NCBI GenBank assembly: GCA_020832545.1
Contig: JAFIEK010000003.1
Location: 1 to 64,000, forward strand
From: Pararhodobacter sp.
GTDB taxonomy: Bacteria > Pseudomonadota > Alphaproteobacteria > Rhodobacterales > Rhodobacteraceae
Reading direction: 5' to 3'
DNA length: 64,000 bases
The translations under genes and the position numbers were made by a program. Of this stretch, positions 41,648 to 49,944 are shown piece by piece; within the stretch, counting starts at the first letter, position 1, and each line of letters opens with the position of its first letter. The notes under the pieces were generated by a model. It did no database searches. It worked only from the letters and a program-made list of their open reading frames with translations, and was not told where the DNA came from.

Positions 41648-43647
41648 TCTTGGACGAAATCGTGCTACACAATTTCGGCGTCTATCGCGGGCGGCATCAG
41701 TTCGAACTGTCTCCCGTGTCGGCTGACAAGCCGATCATTCTCATTGGTGCCCAAAACGGTGCTGGTAAGACAACATTTCTGGAAGCTCTTCAGCTTGCAT
41801 TTTTCGGAAAGCTGGCAAGAGGCCAGCTGCGGGGAACTGGCGCGTATGAAGACTACCTGCGGGGAGCGATCAATAGGAATGCCCCGTCGGGCGATGGGGC
41901 CGAGGTGAAGGTGAAGTTCCGCCGAACGATGGATGGGAAAGAGCAGTTCTTTGAGATTCGCCGCGCCTGGTCCGCGAGTGCCCGCCGGGTACGCGAGATA
42001 TTCGAGGTGGTGGTAGATGGAAAGCTCGATCGCGTCCTGACCTCTCAGTGGAACGATTTCGTCGATGAGTTGCTTCCTCCACGCATAGCACCGCTGTTCT
42101 TTTTCGACGGCGAGAAGATCGAACACTTTGCTGATCTGGACCGGTCATCCGAAATCATCGGCACCGGTATCAATGCTCTACTGGGCCTAGATATCGTTGA
42201 GCGACTGCAGGTCGACCTCGAGGTTCTCGAAGCTCGAAAGCTTGGCGACAACGGGAGTGTGGATCTCCGTGAAGAGCTTTCGATGGCGGAGGCCGAATTA
42301 CGGGAGGCCGAACAACGCGCTCGAGCAGAGAATGATAGCGTTGCGAGCGTTCGCGTGAAAGCAGAGCGGAGCGCATTAATGCTGGAGCGTGCTCAGGTGG
42401 CGCTCGAAGCAGAGGGCGGCGATTTATTCGCGACTCGGGAAGCGCTAACTGCTGAGCGGGCGCGACTTGACGTGGGGTTGGAGTATGCCCGCAAGGAACT
42501 GCGGTCTTGGGCTGCGGAAGGAGCGCCGCTCCTCCTCGTTCCAGAGCTGCTTCAGTCTGCCGCGAAGCAGTCCGAGCAGGAAACAGAAATCGAAGCAACC
42601 GGCGCGCTCCTGACGCTTCTTGCTGACCGGGATCGGTTGGCACTTTCGAAGTTTGAAGATCTTGGTGCGGCAGACGATCTCATCCAAGAGGTCAAAACGT
42701 TTTTCCTGCAGGACCGAGAGCGATTGGAACAGACGGCGTCTCAGAAAATGCACTTATATTTGAGTTCATCTGCACGAACGTCGCTTGCGATACTGTGTGG
42801 CGAAGGTCGTTCCAGCACGCTTGATACACAAAAGGCCCTGCTCGAGCGTCTCGAGGGTCTGGAAGAGAAACGGGATGACCTTGAGCGTAAGCTTGCGTCT
42901 GTTCCGGCCGCTGAAAGCGTCGCGCCACTTGTTAAGGCTGTGTCGGACGCAGAAGGCGCACGGCGACAAGCTGACATCGAGCTCGATCGGCGCGTTCAGG
43001 CTCGGGACGCCGCGGATCGAGATGCGGAGGCTGTTCGAAGACGCTACAAGGCTAAACTGGAAAAACTCATTAATCTTCAACTTCAGCGCGAAGACGCTAG
43101 CCGATTGCTTCAGCACTCGGCCGCAGTTCGTCAAACACTCTCTCTTTTTGCTACGCAAGTTATCCAACATCACATTCAGCGGATCGAGAGTCATATGCTT
43201 GAAGGGCTGCAGGCGCTTTTCCGGAAGGATGATCTAGTCTCCAAGGTAACTATAGATCCAAAGACATTTGCGATCGAATTGCACGGCAGCGACGGGCATG
43301 TTGTAGCCCCAGATCAGCTCTCAGCAGGAGAACGCCAGATTTTTGCCATTTCTCTTCTTTGGGCTTTGGCAAAAGCATCGGGTCAGGCCGCCCCGACGGT
43401 GATCGACACACCGCTTGGGCGATTGGATTCACAGCATCGGACACGCCTTGCAGAACGCTACTTCCCGTACGCCGGAGAACAGGTGATCCTCTTATCCACC
43501 GACGAAGAAATTGACGGGCGGCTTTATCAAAAGCTGGCCCCACATATTTCTAGAAGCTTTACAATCACCTACGATACCGATGGGAAAGGTAGCCAAGTGA
43601 AACCTGGCTACACCTTTGCCAGCAAAACTGGACTGGAGGCAGCATGA
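41644..43647 (+). CDS. dndD: DndD, SMC-like ATPase of the phosphorothioation complex
   Basis: A 667-residue ATPase: Walker A GAQNGAGKTT (35-44), FFFDGE (152-157), long coiled coil in the middle (about 190-330 and 390-500), signature LSAGERQIF and Walker B VIDTPLGRLD near the C-terminus. DndD is thought to use ATP to nick or distort DNA during sulfur incorporation. It overlaps both dndC and dndE by 4 bp. Confidence 0.95.
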   Translation: MILDEIVLHNFGVYRGRHQFELSPVSADKPIILIGAQNGAGKTTFLEALQLAFFGKLARGQLRGTGAYEDYLRGAINRNAPSGDGAEVKVKFRRTMDGKEQFFEIRRAWSASARRVREIFEVVVDGKLDRVLTSQWNDFVDELLPPRIAPLFFFDGEKIEHFADLDRSSEIIGTGINALLGLDIVERLQVDLEVLEARKLGDNGSVDLREELSMAEAELREAEQRARAENDSVASVRVKAERSALMLERAQVALEAEGGDLFATREALTAERARLDVGLEYARKELRSWAAEGAPLLLVPELLQSAAKQSEQETEIEATGALLTLLADRDRLALSKFEDLGAADDLIQEVKTFFLQDRERLEQTASQKMHLYLSSSARTSLAILCGEGRSSTLDTQKALLERLEGLEEKRDDLERKLASVPAAESVAPLVKAVSDAEGARRQADIELDRRVQARDAADRDAEAVRRRYKAKLEKLINLQLQREDASRLLQHSAAVRQTLSLFATQVIQHHIQRIESHMLEGLQALFRKDDLVSKVTIDPKTFAIELHGSDGHVVAPDQLSAGERQIFAISLLWALAKASGQAAPTVIDTPLGRLDSQHRTRLAERYFPYAGEQVILLSTDEEIDGRLYQKLAPHISRSFTITYDTDGKGSQVKPGYTFASKTGLEAA

Positions 43648-44045
43648 TAACGATTGAGACCGTCCGGATCGACGAGCAGGGTCGCGAACAGTTGATTAGG
43701 TTGAAGCGGCATACCGGGATCGAGACTTGGAATGTACTTTGCCGATGGGCCCTTTGCGCGTCCCTTGCGGAGCCAACGAAGCCGCCAGCCCGCCAGTTCA
43801 AGGGTGAGCCGGCGGTAGAAATCGCATGGCGCGTCTTCGGCGGCGTACATCACGAGATTTATTTGGCTCTGCTAAAGCAGCGCTGCCTGCAAGACGGCCT
43901 AGAGCTTGACCAGGCGACGGTCCATGAGCAGTTCCGACTGCATCTTCATCGTGGGCTCGGCTACCTTGCGTCGGATCGAAGCGTCCGCTCGATCGGTGGC
44001 CTGGCCCGAAAGCTGGACGAGATCGACGCACCCGCGGCGGCGTGA
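43644..44045 (+). CDS. dndE: DndE
   Basis: A 133-residue protein starting MITIETVRIDEQGREQLIRL. It has the DndE pattern: a ribbon-helix-helix-like N-terminus, RHTGIETWNVLCRWALCASL, and a basic C-terminal helix (LGYLASDRSVRSIGGLARK). DndE is a tetrameric DNA-binding protein that recognises nicked DNA in the modification complex. It overlaps dndD by 4 bp (ATGA) and is followed after 1 bp by the M15-like gene. Confidence 0.93.
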   Translation: MITIETVRIDEQGREQLIRLKRHTGIETWNVLCRWALCASLAEPTKPPARQFKGEPAVEIAWRVFGGVHHEIYLALLKQRCLQDGLELDQATVHEQFRLHLHRGLGYLASDRSVRSIGGLARKLDEIDAPAAA

Positions 44046-44046
44046 C

Positions 44047-44586
44047 GTGGCCGACTTGCCCGACCTTCAAGAGTTGGCGAGTGAACATTTCACATATGCG
44101 GACCTGTGCCACTGCAGCGAGACTTGGCTCAGAACAGGGGTTGAAAACGCTCCACAGTCACTGGAAACCTACAGGGCCATCTCTGAGCTTTGCGAGAAAG
44201 TGCTTGAGCCGGTAGAGGCGGAATTCGGTCCGATAACGCTCACATATGGTTTCGCAGGTCCGAAACTCACTCGAAAAGTACATGGTCGGATTGCACCACG
44301 GCTCGATCAACATGCGGGACATGAACGGCGGGTTTCAGGTGACTTTATCTGCCCCCGGCTTGGTCAAGCTGCAGACTTTCAAGTGCCAGGGGTATCGTCG
44401 ATAGTTGTGGCCCGCTTCCTAGTCACGATGGTGCCATTTGATCGGCTCTACCTTTACGGAACTGATAGACCGCTGCACATTAGCATCGGACCGCAGCATT
44501 CACGTGCGATCTTTGAGATGCGCAAATCTGGCACGCGCCTGATCCCACGTAGTTTGACGGTGAACGAGTTTTCTGCTTCGGATTGA
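44047..44586 (+). CDS. M15-peptidase-fold protein appended to the dnd operon
   Basis: A 179-residue protein from GTG 44047, one base after the dndE stop. Its order follows peptidase M15A: SEHFTYADLCHCSETW at the start, a helix YRAISELCEKVLEPVEAEFG, the strand PITLTYGF, and then zinc-ligand positions H89 (LDQHAGHE), D110 (LGQAADFQV) and H144 (RPLHISIG). Enzymes of this fold cut peptidoglycan or other peptides. There is no signal peptide or membrane segment, so it should act in the cytoplasm, which is odd for a cell-wall enzyme. Operon position suggests a role linked to phosphorothioation; I infer a repurposed fold. Confidence 0.72.
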   Translation: MADLPDLQELASEHFTYADLCHCSETWLRTGVENAPQSLETYRAISELCEKVLEPVEAEFGPITLTYGFAGPKLTRKVHGRIAPRLDQHAGHERRVSGDFICPRLGQAADFQVPGVSSIVVARFLVTMVPFDRLYLYGTDRPLHISIGPQHSRAIFEMRKSGTRLIPRSLTVNEFSASD

Positions 44587-44683
44587 AAGCGTACGACCCT
44601 AACTTGCTATCCGGCGGCGCAACGGGCGATGCCGGATTCTGTTTGATCTATTGCTTCTTCAAAACCTAGCGGATGGATTCCCA

Positions 44684-45619
44684 ATGCGAAAATTGACCGC
44701 CTCTGATCAAATGCTCCTTCAAACAGGACGCTATGATCTGGACGATGACGGAAAACCTAAGCTTCGCTACACGGCGATCGATCCGATGGATCGCTATGTA
44801 AGATGTGTTTGTAGAAATCCAGATTGCTGGACGAACGATCTCCGCCCTGTACGCGAACACATGCAGGCGATCATTCAAGCCATCCTGTCCTGTGGCTACA
44901 GGGGACTGATTGATGGCGGTCGGAATCCGTGGTCAGGCACGGTTTACGCGCTGCACATGGCAGTCAGTATCGAGGACGTCTTTGTTGATCCGTCATACAT
45001 CGATGAAAGCGAGTCCGCTCTTTATTGTAGGCCTGCTTGGGAATACGATGAAGAGCAGCGGGAACAGTCATCAAAATACGTTGCAGCGCTGTCCATTTTT
45101 AATTTCACATGGATGGCATATGAAGCGGCAATCGAGAATGCTCTTGGGCCGAAATATTCGAATGATAAGGTACCTGTACAAGCACGCAAGTTCTTCAAGA
45201 ATGCGGATGAGCAGTTCTGGAATGCGGTGCTGGCGTTCAAGGGATCGTACAGGGTCGCAAAACAGATTTCCAGCCGAATTCCTGACTTGCAGGGTGACAT
45301 AGAGTTGATCGAGACCAAGTACGGGCTTACCGGCGCTGCGGCTGCCGCAGAGCTCGTACGCATCTTCCGAAATCACATTTTTCACGGCAAGGACAGCACC
45401 CCCCTCTGGGGCGGATTGGCGAATGTTTCACATTTCTACGCGACGACAAGACTGCTTCTAATGTTGATACAAAATCTACTGTTGCTTAAGGCTCGAGACA
45501 CGGAGTCTGATATTCCGCTTTCCCTCGTAATTGAAGAAAAGGACTATAAACCGGCGCGGTTCCTCCTTCTCAACCTGCATCGGCCTGAGGCCCAGTGGCC
45601 GCCCAACTCCACCCGCTGA
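44684..45619 (+). CDS. HEPN-like protein, putative RNase, at the end of the dnd operon
   Basis: A 311-residue protein (ATG 44684; an upstream ATG at 44651 would add 11 residues). The N-terminal third has a Cys cluster CVCRNPDCW (41-49). The C-terminal half is helical and ends with AELVRIFRNHIFHGKD, where R229-x4-H234 matches the catalytic Rx4-6H motif of HEPN ribonucleases. HEPN proteins are frequent effectors in defence and toxin systems. It is 97 bp after the M15-like gene, so may have its own promoter. It is convergent with the dnd-associated methyltransferase, and their 3' ends overlap by 50 bp. Confidence 0.68.
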   Translation: MRKLTASDQMLLQTGRYDLDDDGKPKLRYTAIDPMDRYVRCVCRNPDCWTNDLRPVREHMQAIIQAILSCGYRGLIDGGRNPWSGTVYALHMAVSIEDVFVDPSYIDESESALYCRPAWEYDEEQREQSSKYVAALSIFNFTWMAYEAAIENALGPKYSNDKVPVQARKFFKNADEQFWNAVLAFKGSYRVAKQISSRIPDLQGDIELIETKYGLTGAAAAAELVRIFRNHIFHGKDSTPLWGGLANVSHFYATTRLLLMLIQNLLLLKARDTESDIPLSLVIEEKDYKPARFLLLNLHRPEAQWPPNSTR

Positions 45620-47558
45620 GAATAAGGCCTGCAGTTTCGGCGGCCAACGCTATCTCCGTTCCGGTGGCGCGGATCCCCAACACATCCAATCCGATTTCAC
45701 TCGCTTGGGCATCAAACCGTTTTTGACGATCAAATCCTGCTTGATCAGTCGCCATGAAGCGGGACTTCATGAGCAGGCGCTGATCCTCGCCGTGGTGGTC
45801 GAAGTCCGAAATTCGCTGCCGCCTTAGATCAACCTTGGTTCGAACCTCGAGACGCGGGAGAGGGGAAAGCTCAAAGTCTGCATAGCGGAAACCTGTCAGC
45901 TTGCCAGTTCGAAGGTGAAGCTTCACAAGTTGCATCTCGTCGAAGCCACCGGCGTACTTCTCGGCACAGCCTACAAAACAACGCAGCACTGCGGGCAGTC
46001 GCGATGTCAGTTCGGTGCTAACCCAGTAGTTCATTCCTTCGTCTAAATAACCCAGACCTTCACTGGCGGTAGCCTTGGCCGCTGCGCAGAGGCGCTCAGA
46101 GTCAGCGAGGGAGAAAAGCAGATCACGCGCTGTCGCTTGCGCCGTGGTGAAATTCTGGAACAGCGCACGAACATCCCTTTGGAGAGGCTCTGGTAAGTCC
46201 CTGTAATTTTGACGGCGATTGAATTGGTTGAGCGCTAGATAGACAGCGATATCCTCCTGCCTCTGCTCGGCTACTTCGTCCAAAACTTTGGGGTCGGATA
46301 GGTTGCTCGCCAAACTGATTGCTTTCGCGGCCGAAGTATTTGCCGCCTCGAGCCGTTTAAGTATTTTTTCTGGAAGTTCGACCACCGCTGGCCACCTTCC
46401 AAGGTCTGTCGCTACTGCCACAATGGCTTCGAGGTCAGGTCGGAGAGCCTCAAAGGCTGCTTCTCGCGCCGCCTTTCGCCGTGCGGCGGCGCTCACGCTT
46501 GGTGCGGACCGGCGAGTTTGTCGAGACAGAAGGTAGGATTGCTCGGACAACGGATCTGCAAAAATGAAGAAGAGACCTGGTCCGGCTGGAAATGCCTCTC
46601 TGCCGAGCGTGGATTCAATAAATTCCTTGAGTTCTACCGGGCGATAGAACTTCTGAAACGTACCGAGGCGAGTGACGTGTCCGTCACCATAGGGTCGGCA
46701 GGTCTCTGTTCGCGCCCGGCTAGAGGTGATGACGGCGACCGCAAGGCAGCGTTGCGCGAGAGCAAAAGCCGATCGCAGGACATCCTGCCGCTCGGCGGGG
46801 GTCTCGATCACATTCAGAACAAAGCCGAGGTTTACGACGTGAGCTGGCTCGCGTGGCTCATCCGGTGCGTAGTATGGATCCCACCCGGTGGCCGAAATAC
46901 CGGCCGCCTGAAGCCCTTCGATATCCGATCCGAATCCGCACCCGTAGTCGAATACCGTCGTCTCTTCATTGATTAAGCCATACCGGATCAGTGACTGAAC
47001 GGGTGATGATAGCCCGTCCCTCCGGATCGCCGCGAGATGGCGCTGGATGGTGACATCTGGCTGTGAAACCGGCTCCCCAAGGAGTTCAATTGTATGCCCG
47101 ACAATTCTGACGCCAGCTTCCCGCATACGTTCTTCCCATGCAAGCCTTGTCCCAATTGAACTGGTCTCTCTCAGAAGCCCTGTGCGTTCGAGGCCTAGCG
47201 TCAGTTCGCTGTACTCCTCGCGCCTGGGGTGATCAGCTGGCAGGAGTAGTTCTTTGCGATGAAGCACTGGCGGGTTGACGCGTGCCCGGTACGAACGCCG
47301 AACGGCAGTCCGATTCTCTAGGTTTACGGTGATGCTCTCGAGCAAGGCCGGAAACGGCCGTTCAAAATCCTCGTAAGTGAGGAGCGAGATTCTCTTAAGT
47401 CCAATCGTGTTAAGCTTGACGACGTTCCAGTGCGATGCATTCGCTATCGCTTCAGCCTCCCAGACTTCTGACCGCAAAGCTTGCTCCAGACGGGCGACCG
47501 CATCTCGATGCAGGTAGCGGTTACCCGCGATTAGCTTCCCCGGATCTTCCGCAACCAT
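45570..47558 (-). CDS. Dnd-associated putative methyltransferase
   Basis: A 662-residue protein. The ATG at 47558 has AAAGGTG upstream and is preferred over the TTG at 47576. The middle carries the SAM-binding motif VFDYGCGFGSDIEGL (about 202-216) with the acidic WDPYY strand end after it. The N- and C-terminal regions are large and unlike ordinary methylases (SFRYADFELSPLPRLEV-type end: GFRYADFELSPLPRLEVRT). I recall this layout as the 'DNA phosphorothioation-associated putative methyltransferase' family. It is often beside dnd genes, though its substrate is not established. It is transcribed toward the operon end. Confidence 0.85.
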   Translation of the reverse strand: MVAEDPGKLIAGNRYLHRDAVARLEQALRSEVWEAEAIANASHWNVVKLNTIGLKRISLLTYEDFERPFPALLESITVNLENRTAVRRSYRARVNPPVLHRKELLLPADHPRREEYSELTLGLERTGLLRETSSIGTRLAWEERMREAGVRIVGHTIELLGEPVSQPDVTIQRHLAAIRRDGLSSPVQSLIRYGLINEETTVFDYGCGFGSDIEGLQAAGISATGWDPYYAPDEPREPAHVVNLGFVLNVIETPAERQDVLRSAFALAQRCLAVAVITSSRARTETCRPYGDGHVTRLGTFQKFYRPVELKEFIESTLGREAFPAGPGLFFIFADPLSEQSYLLSRQTRRSAPSVSAAARRKAAREAAFEALRPDLEAIVAVATDLGRWPAVVELPEKILKRLEAANTSAAKAISLASNLSDPKVLDEVAEQRQEDIAVYLALNQFNRRQNYRDLPEPLQRDVRALFQNFTTAQATARDLLFSLADSERLCAAAKATASEGLGYLDEGMNYWVSTELTSRLPAVLRCFVGCAEKYAGGFDEMQLVKLHLRTGKLTGFRYADFELSPLPRLEVRTKVDLRRQRISDFDHHGEDQRLLMKSRFMATDQAGFDRQKRFDAQASEIGLDVLGIRATGTEIALAAETAGLILSGWSWAATGPQADAG

Positions 47559-47699
47559 TGCTGCACCTTTCGACAAGCGGCCTTACTACCTATCCATAGT
47601 AGGATGCCCGCGTGGGGGTAACAGCGCGCATTTCCGTGAACAAGCGGATTGACAGAAATGACGGGCGACGAACCGGCCATGTCCACCGACGGTGTGGCC

Positions 47700-47806
47700 T
47701 TCAGTCAGGCAATTTCGAATATGCACACGACACTCGATCTCAACCCGACCTCTTGCTCCTGCAGCACATCGATGATCTGTTCTTCTGAAAACCCGCTGCA
47801 AGTCAT
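47700..47806 (-). pseudogene. IS3-family OrfA remnant
   Basis: From ATG 47806 on the minus strand, after GGGAGCGA, the peptide MTCSGFSEEQIIDVLQEQEV matches the start of an IS3-family OrfA (usual form 'FSEEQII.ILKE.E.G'). The frame stops after about 33 codons and the rest of the helix-turn-helix is missing. Only a short piece of the element remains. Confidence 0.6.
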
Positions 47807-47903
47807 TTCGCTCCCTTCAAATCGGTCGGGATGCCAGCAGGCCGTAGATGAGAAACTAATGGCCAGGTTGCGCACAACTCAAAGGGCAATGTCGGGACGT
47901 GAA

Positions 47904-47942
47904 GCAGGCGTGCCGAGCCACGCTTACCCTCGGCACGCCTGC
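47904..47942. repeat. Perfect 14-bp inverted repeat
   Basis: GCAGGCGTGCCGAG (47904-47917) and CTCGGCACGCCTGC (47929-47942) are exact reverse complements with an 11-nt loop. No T-run follows on either strand. Its perfection and position near two ParB-like genes make it a candidate binding site as well as a terminator. Confidence 0.7.
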
Positions 47943-47971
47943 AAATATCGTGCCCACATGCGCGGCCACGC

Positions 47972-47994
47972 GGTCGGCGAAATCTCGGCCGACC
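47972..47994. repeat. Perfect 7-bp inverted repeat
   Basis: GGTCGGC (47972-47978) and GCCGACC (47988-47994) pair perfectly with a 9-nt loop, 30 bp from the stronger hairpin. The two may act together. Confidence 0.5.
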
Positions 47995-48118
47995 TAGTGG
48001 GCTCCGAGCGGGTTCGCCGCCATCCCCACCGCCGCGCTCGATCCGCCCCACAGTGCGGCGTCTCCTGCGGTCCCCGCGCTTGTCGGGTCCGGGTCCCCAT
48101 CAGTTCTGGCCGCCCTAG

Positions 48119-49036
48119 CTACTCCGCTTCGGGCGGCGGGGCGGAGGCCATTTCAGTGATGGCTTGGAATTCCGCCAAAAACTCAGGTCGATGCTGCATC
48201 AGGTACCGGACGATCCGGGCGTTTCCGAGCAGCTTTCCCAGATACCCCTTGATCACAGTCAACTGAAGGTGGTCCTGGCCGTAGGAGTCTTGAATCGATG
48301 TGATCCCTTCCTGAAGCCGGGCCAGTTCGCGCTCCATGCGGGCCATGGCCTCCGGGGTGATGCCCTTTATCTTCTTGGGCTTCTTGGTGTCCACCAGCTG
48401 TGCTTGGGGCGTTCCTGCGAGGATTGCGGAGATGTACGCTGGAGAATAGTTGTTTGCGTTCATCATCAGCTCGGCCGCCTCGATCTGGCGCATTGCTTTC
48501 ATTTTGCGCAGAATTTCGAACACAGCGGTCGCGCAGTGTTTGTCCTTCAGGATGCTGACGGCTTCTTCGCAGATTCCGTCTAGGAGCTTGGCCTTGCGCA
48601 CAATGCTGCGCGGATTGAGGTCGAGCGCCAGCGCGATCTTTTCCTCGGAGACACCGCGCTCAATGGCTTTCCGGATCATCTTGTGTTCCTGGATGGGCGC
48701 AAGGCGACTGATCCGCTTGTTGTAGGTGAAGGCCTCGTCGTCCGTGGAGATCAGACATTCGACCCGTTCGATGCCGAGATCCTTCAGCACCTCGATGCGT
48801 ATGTGCCCATCCAGGAGCATATAGGTGTCTTCCCCACCCGGGGATCGCGTGACGACCGGTGGCTCGACCAGCCCGACCTCTCTGATCGACGCAGTGATCT
48901 GGCGGTATTTGCGGCTCGATTTCACGGATGCGCCGAGGGAGCGCACGGGCAGAACAGCCTCTACCGGCACGGTGACGCAATCGCTCTCGAAGCCCAGCGC
49001 GACCCTGTCCGGGGTTTTGCGCTTGCCCCGGCTCAT
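48119..49036 (-). CDS. ParB-like protein with RepB C-terminal domain
   Basis: A 305-residue protein. The N-terminal half is a ParB/Srx-like nuclease-fold domain: SSRKYRQITASIREVGLVEP and the motif TYMLLDGHIRIEVLKDLGIE, followed by a helix-turn-helix (IQEHKMIRKAIERGVSEEKI, ALALDLNPRSIVRKAKLL). The C-terminal half (HCATAVFEILRKMKAMRQIE onward) resembles the RepB plasmid-partition domain. It overlaps the upstream ParB-like gene by 4 bp. With no ParA or RepC beside it, a partition function is doubtful; a role with the recombinase is more likely. Confidence 0.85.
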   Translation of the reverse strand: MSRGKRKTPDRVALGFESDCVTVPVEAVLPVRSLGASVKSSRKYRQITASIREVGLVEPPVVTRSPGGEDTYMLLDGHIRIEVLKDLGIERVECLISTDDEAFTYNKRISRLAPIQEHKMIRKAIERGVSEEKIALALDLNPRSIVRKAKLLDGICEEAVSILKDKHCATAVFEILRKMKAMRQIEAAELMMNANNYSPAYISAILAGTPQAQLVDTKKPKKIKGITPEAMARMERELARLQEGITSIQDSYGQDHLQLTVIKGYLGKLLGNARIVRYLMQHRPEFLAEFQAITEMASAPPPEAE

Positions 49037-49944
49037 TCGGCTGCTCCCGTATCCGGCGTTTGCCCGAGATATGTGGGCAGGGTGTCCAGACCCTCCGCGC
49101 GCAAGAGTGTCAAGAAATGGTCATCGCAGCGCAGTGAGCGAAACGCCTCCACGACGAAGATCAGGCGGCCCTGCGTCAACTCGGCCTTCTTGATCAGTAC
49201 CTTCTGGCGCTCAGCTTCCTGCTGATAGGCGCGCACGAGCGCGTCGCTTGTCAGAGGCCGCTTGGCGCCGTCGCTTCGACCATAGCTGTTTCGGTGAAGG
49301 CGCGGGCCCTGTGCATCGCGCTGCTGGATGAGACGGCGCACCGCAGCCAGTTTCTTGCCGCGCAGCTTTTTCTGGGTGTAGGCATCCATCAGCGCGCGCT
49401 GCCCACCCTCGGCATCAGTCTTTGAAATATCGATGGCGAGGTTCAGCGGCAGAAGGCCGGTTTCCACGGCTGAGACCAGCCGTTCTTCCCCGCGCTCCAG
49501 AAGCCCCGCGATCATGCCGACATAGTCTGGCGTGACGCCGATCTTGTTTGCGATCTGGCGATCATTGTAGCCGCGTTTGCGCAGGTTGCCGATTTCGCGC
49601 ATCAGGTCGATGGGATTATGCTGGCGACGTGCACAGTTTTCCACGAGGCTCATGACAAGGCAGTCGCTCTCATCGGCGTCAATGATGATGGCCGGGATGG
49701 TATCCTGCTGAAGCTCCATGAACGCCTCGAGCCGACCTTGGCCGCAGACGAGATCAAATTCCGCAGGGTCTGACCCGGCGCGCTGCGCCACGGTGATTGG
49801 TCGCTTCAGCCCGATCTTCGCGATGTTCTCGACCATTTCCTCGAAATTGCGCCGGTTGCGCACACGGGGATTGAGGATGCGAATTCGGTCGGTGGGGATG
49901 AGAGTGACCTGTTTCTGGGCAATGTCGTGGGCTTCGTCTGGCAT
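49033..49944 (-). CDS. ParB-like nuclease-domain protein
   Basis: A 303-residue protein. The N-terminal domain shows the ParB pattern RRNFEEMVENIAKIGLKRPI and FDLVCGQGRLEAFMELQQDT, then ENCARRQHNPIDLMREIGNL, RKRGYNDRQIANKIGVTPDY as the helix-turn-helix. The C-terminal part is specific and helical. It overlaps the recombinase stop (49944) by one base and the next ParB-like gene by 4 bp, so the three genes form one operon. Confidence 0.85.
   Translation of the reverse strand: MPDEAHDIAQKQVTLIPTDRIRILNPRVRNRRNFEEMVENIAKIGLKRPITVAQRAGSDPAEFDLVCGQGRLEAFMELQQDTIPAIIIDADESDCLVMSLVENCARRQHNPIDLMREIGNLRKRGYNDRQIANKIGVTPDYVGMIAGLLERGEERLVSAVETGLLPLNLAIDISKTDAEGGQRALMDAYTQKKLRGKKLAAVRRLIQQRDAQGPRLHRNSYGRSDGAKRPLTSDALVRAYQQEAERQKVLIKKAELTQGRLIFVVEAFRSLRCDDHFLTLLRAEGLDTLPTYLGQTPDTGAAE

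Larger units (their letters stand above)
47807..48118. other. Non-coding gap with two perfect hairpins
   Basis: No convincing gene is seen. The stretch is dominated by two perfect inverted repeats, listed separately (47904-47942 and 47972-47994), downstream of the minus-strand ParB-like genes. It separates the dnd region from the recombinase cassette. A centromere-like site, a terminator or a small structured RNA are possible. Confidence 0.4.

Noticed and set aside
47649-48266. 205-aa plus-strand open frame between dnd and ParB-like genes
   Set aside because: Low-complexity Cys/Ser/Arg-rich peptide across an IS3 remnant and hairpins; not protein-like.
48119-49944. RepABC plasmid origin
   Set aside because: ParB-like and RepB-like domains are present but no RepA ATPase or RepC initiator is adjacent; a serine recombinase partners them instead.
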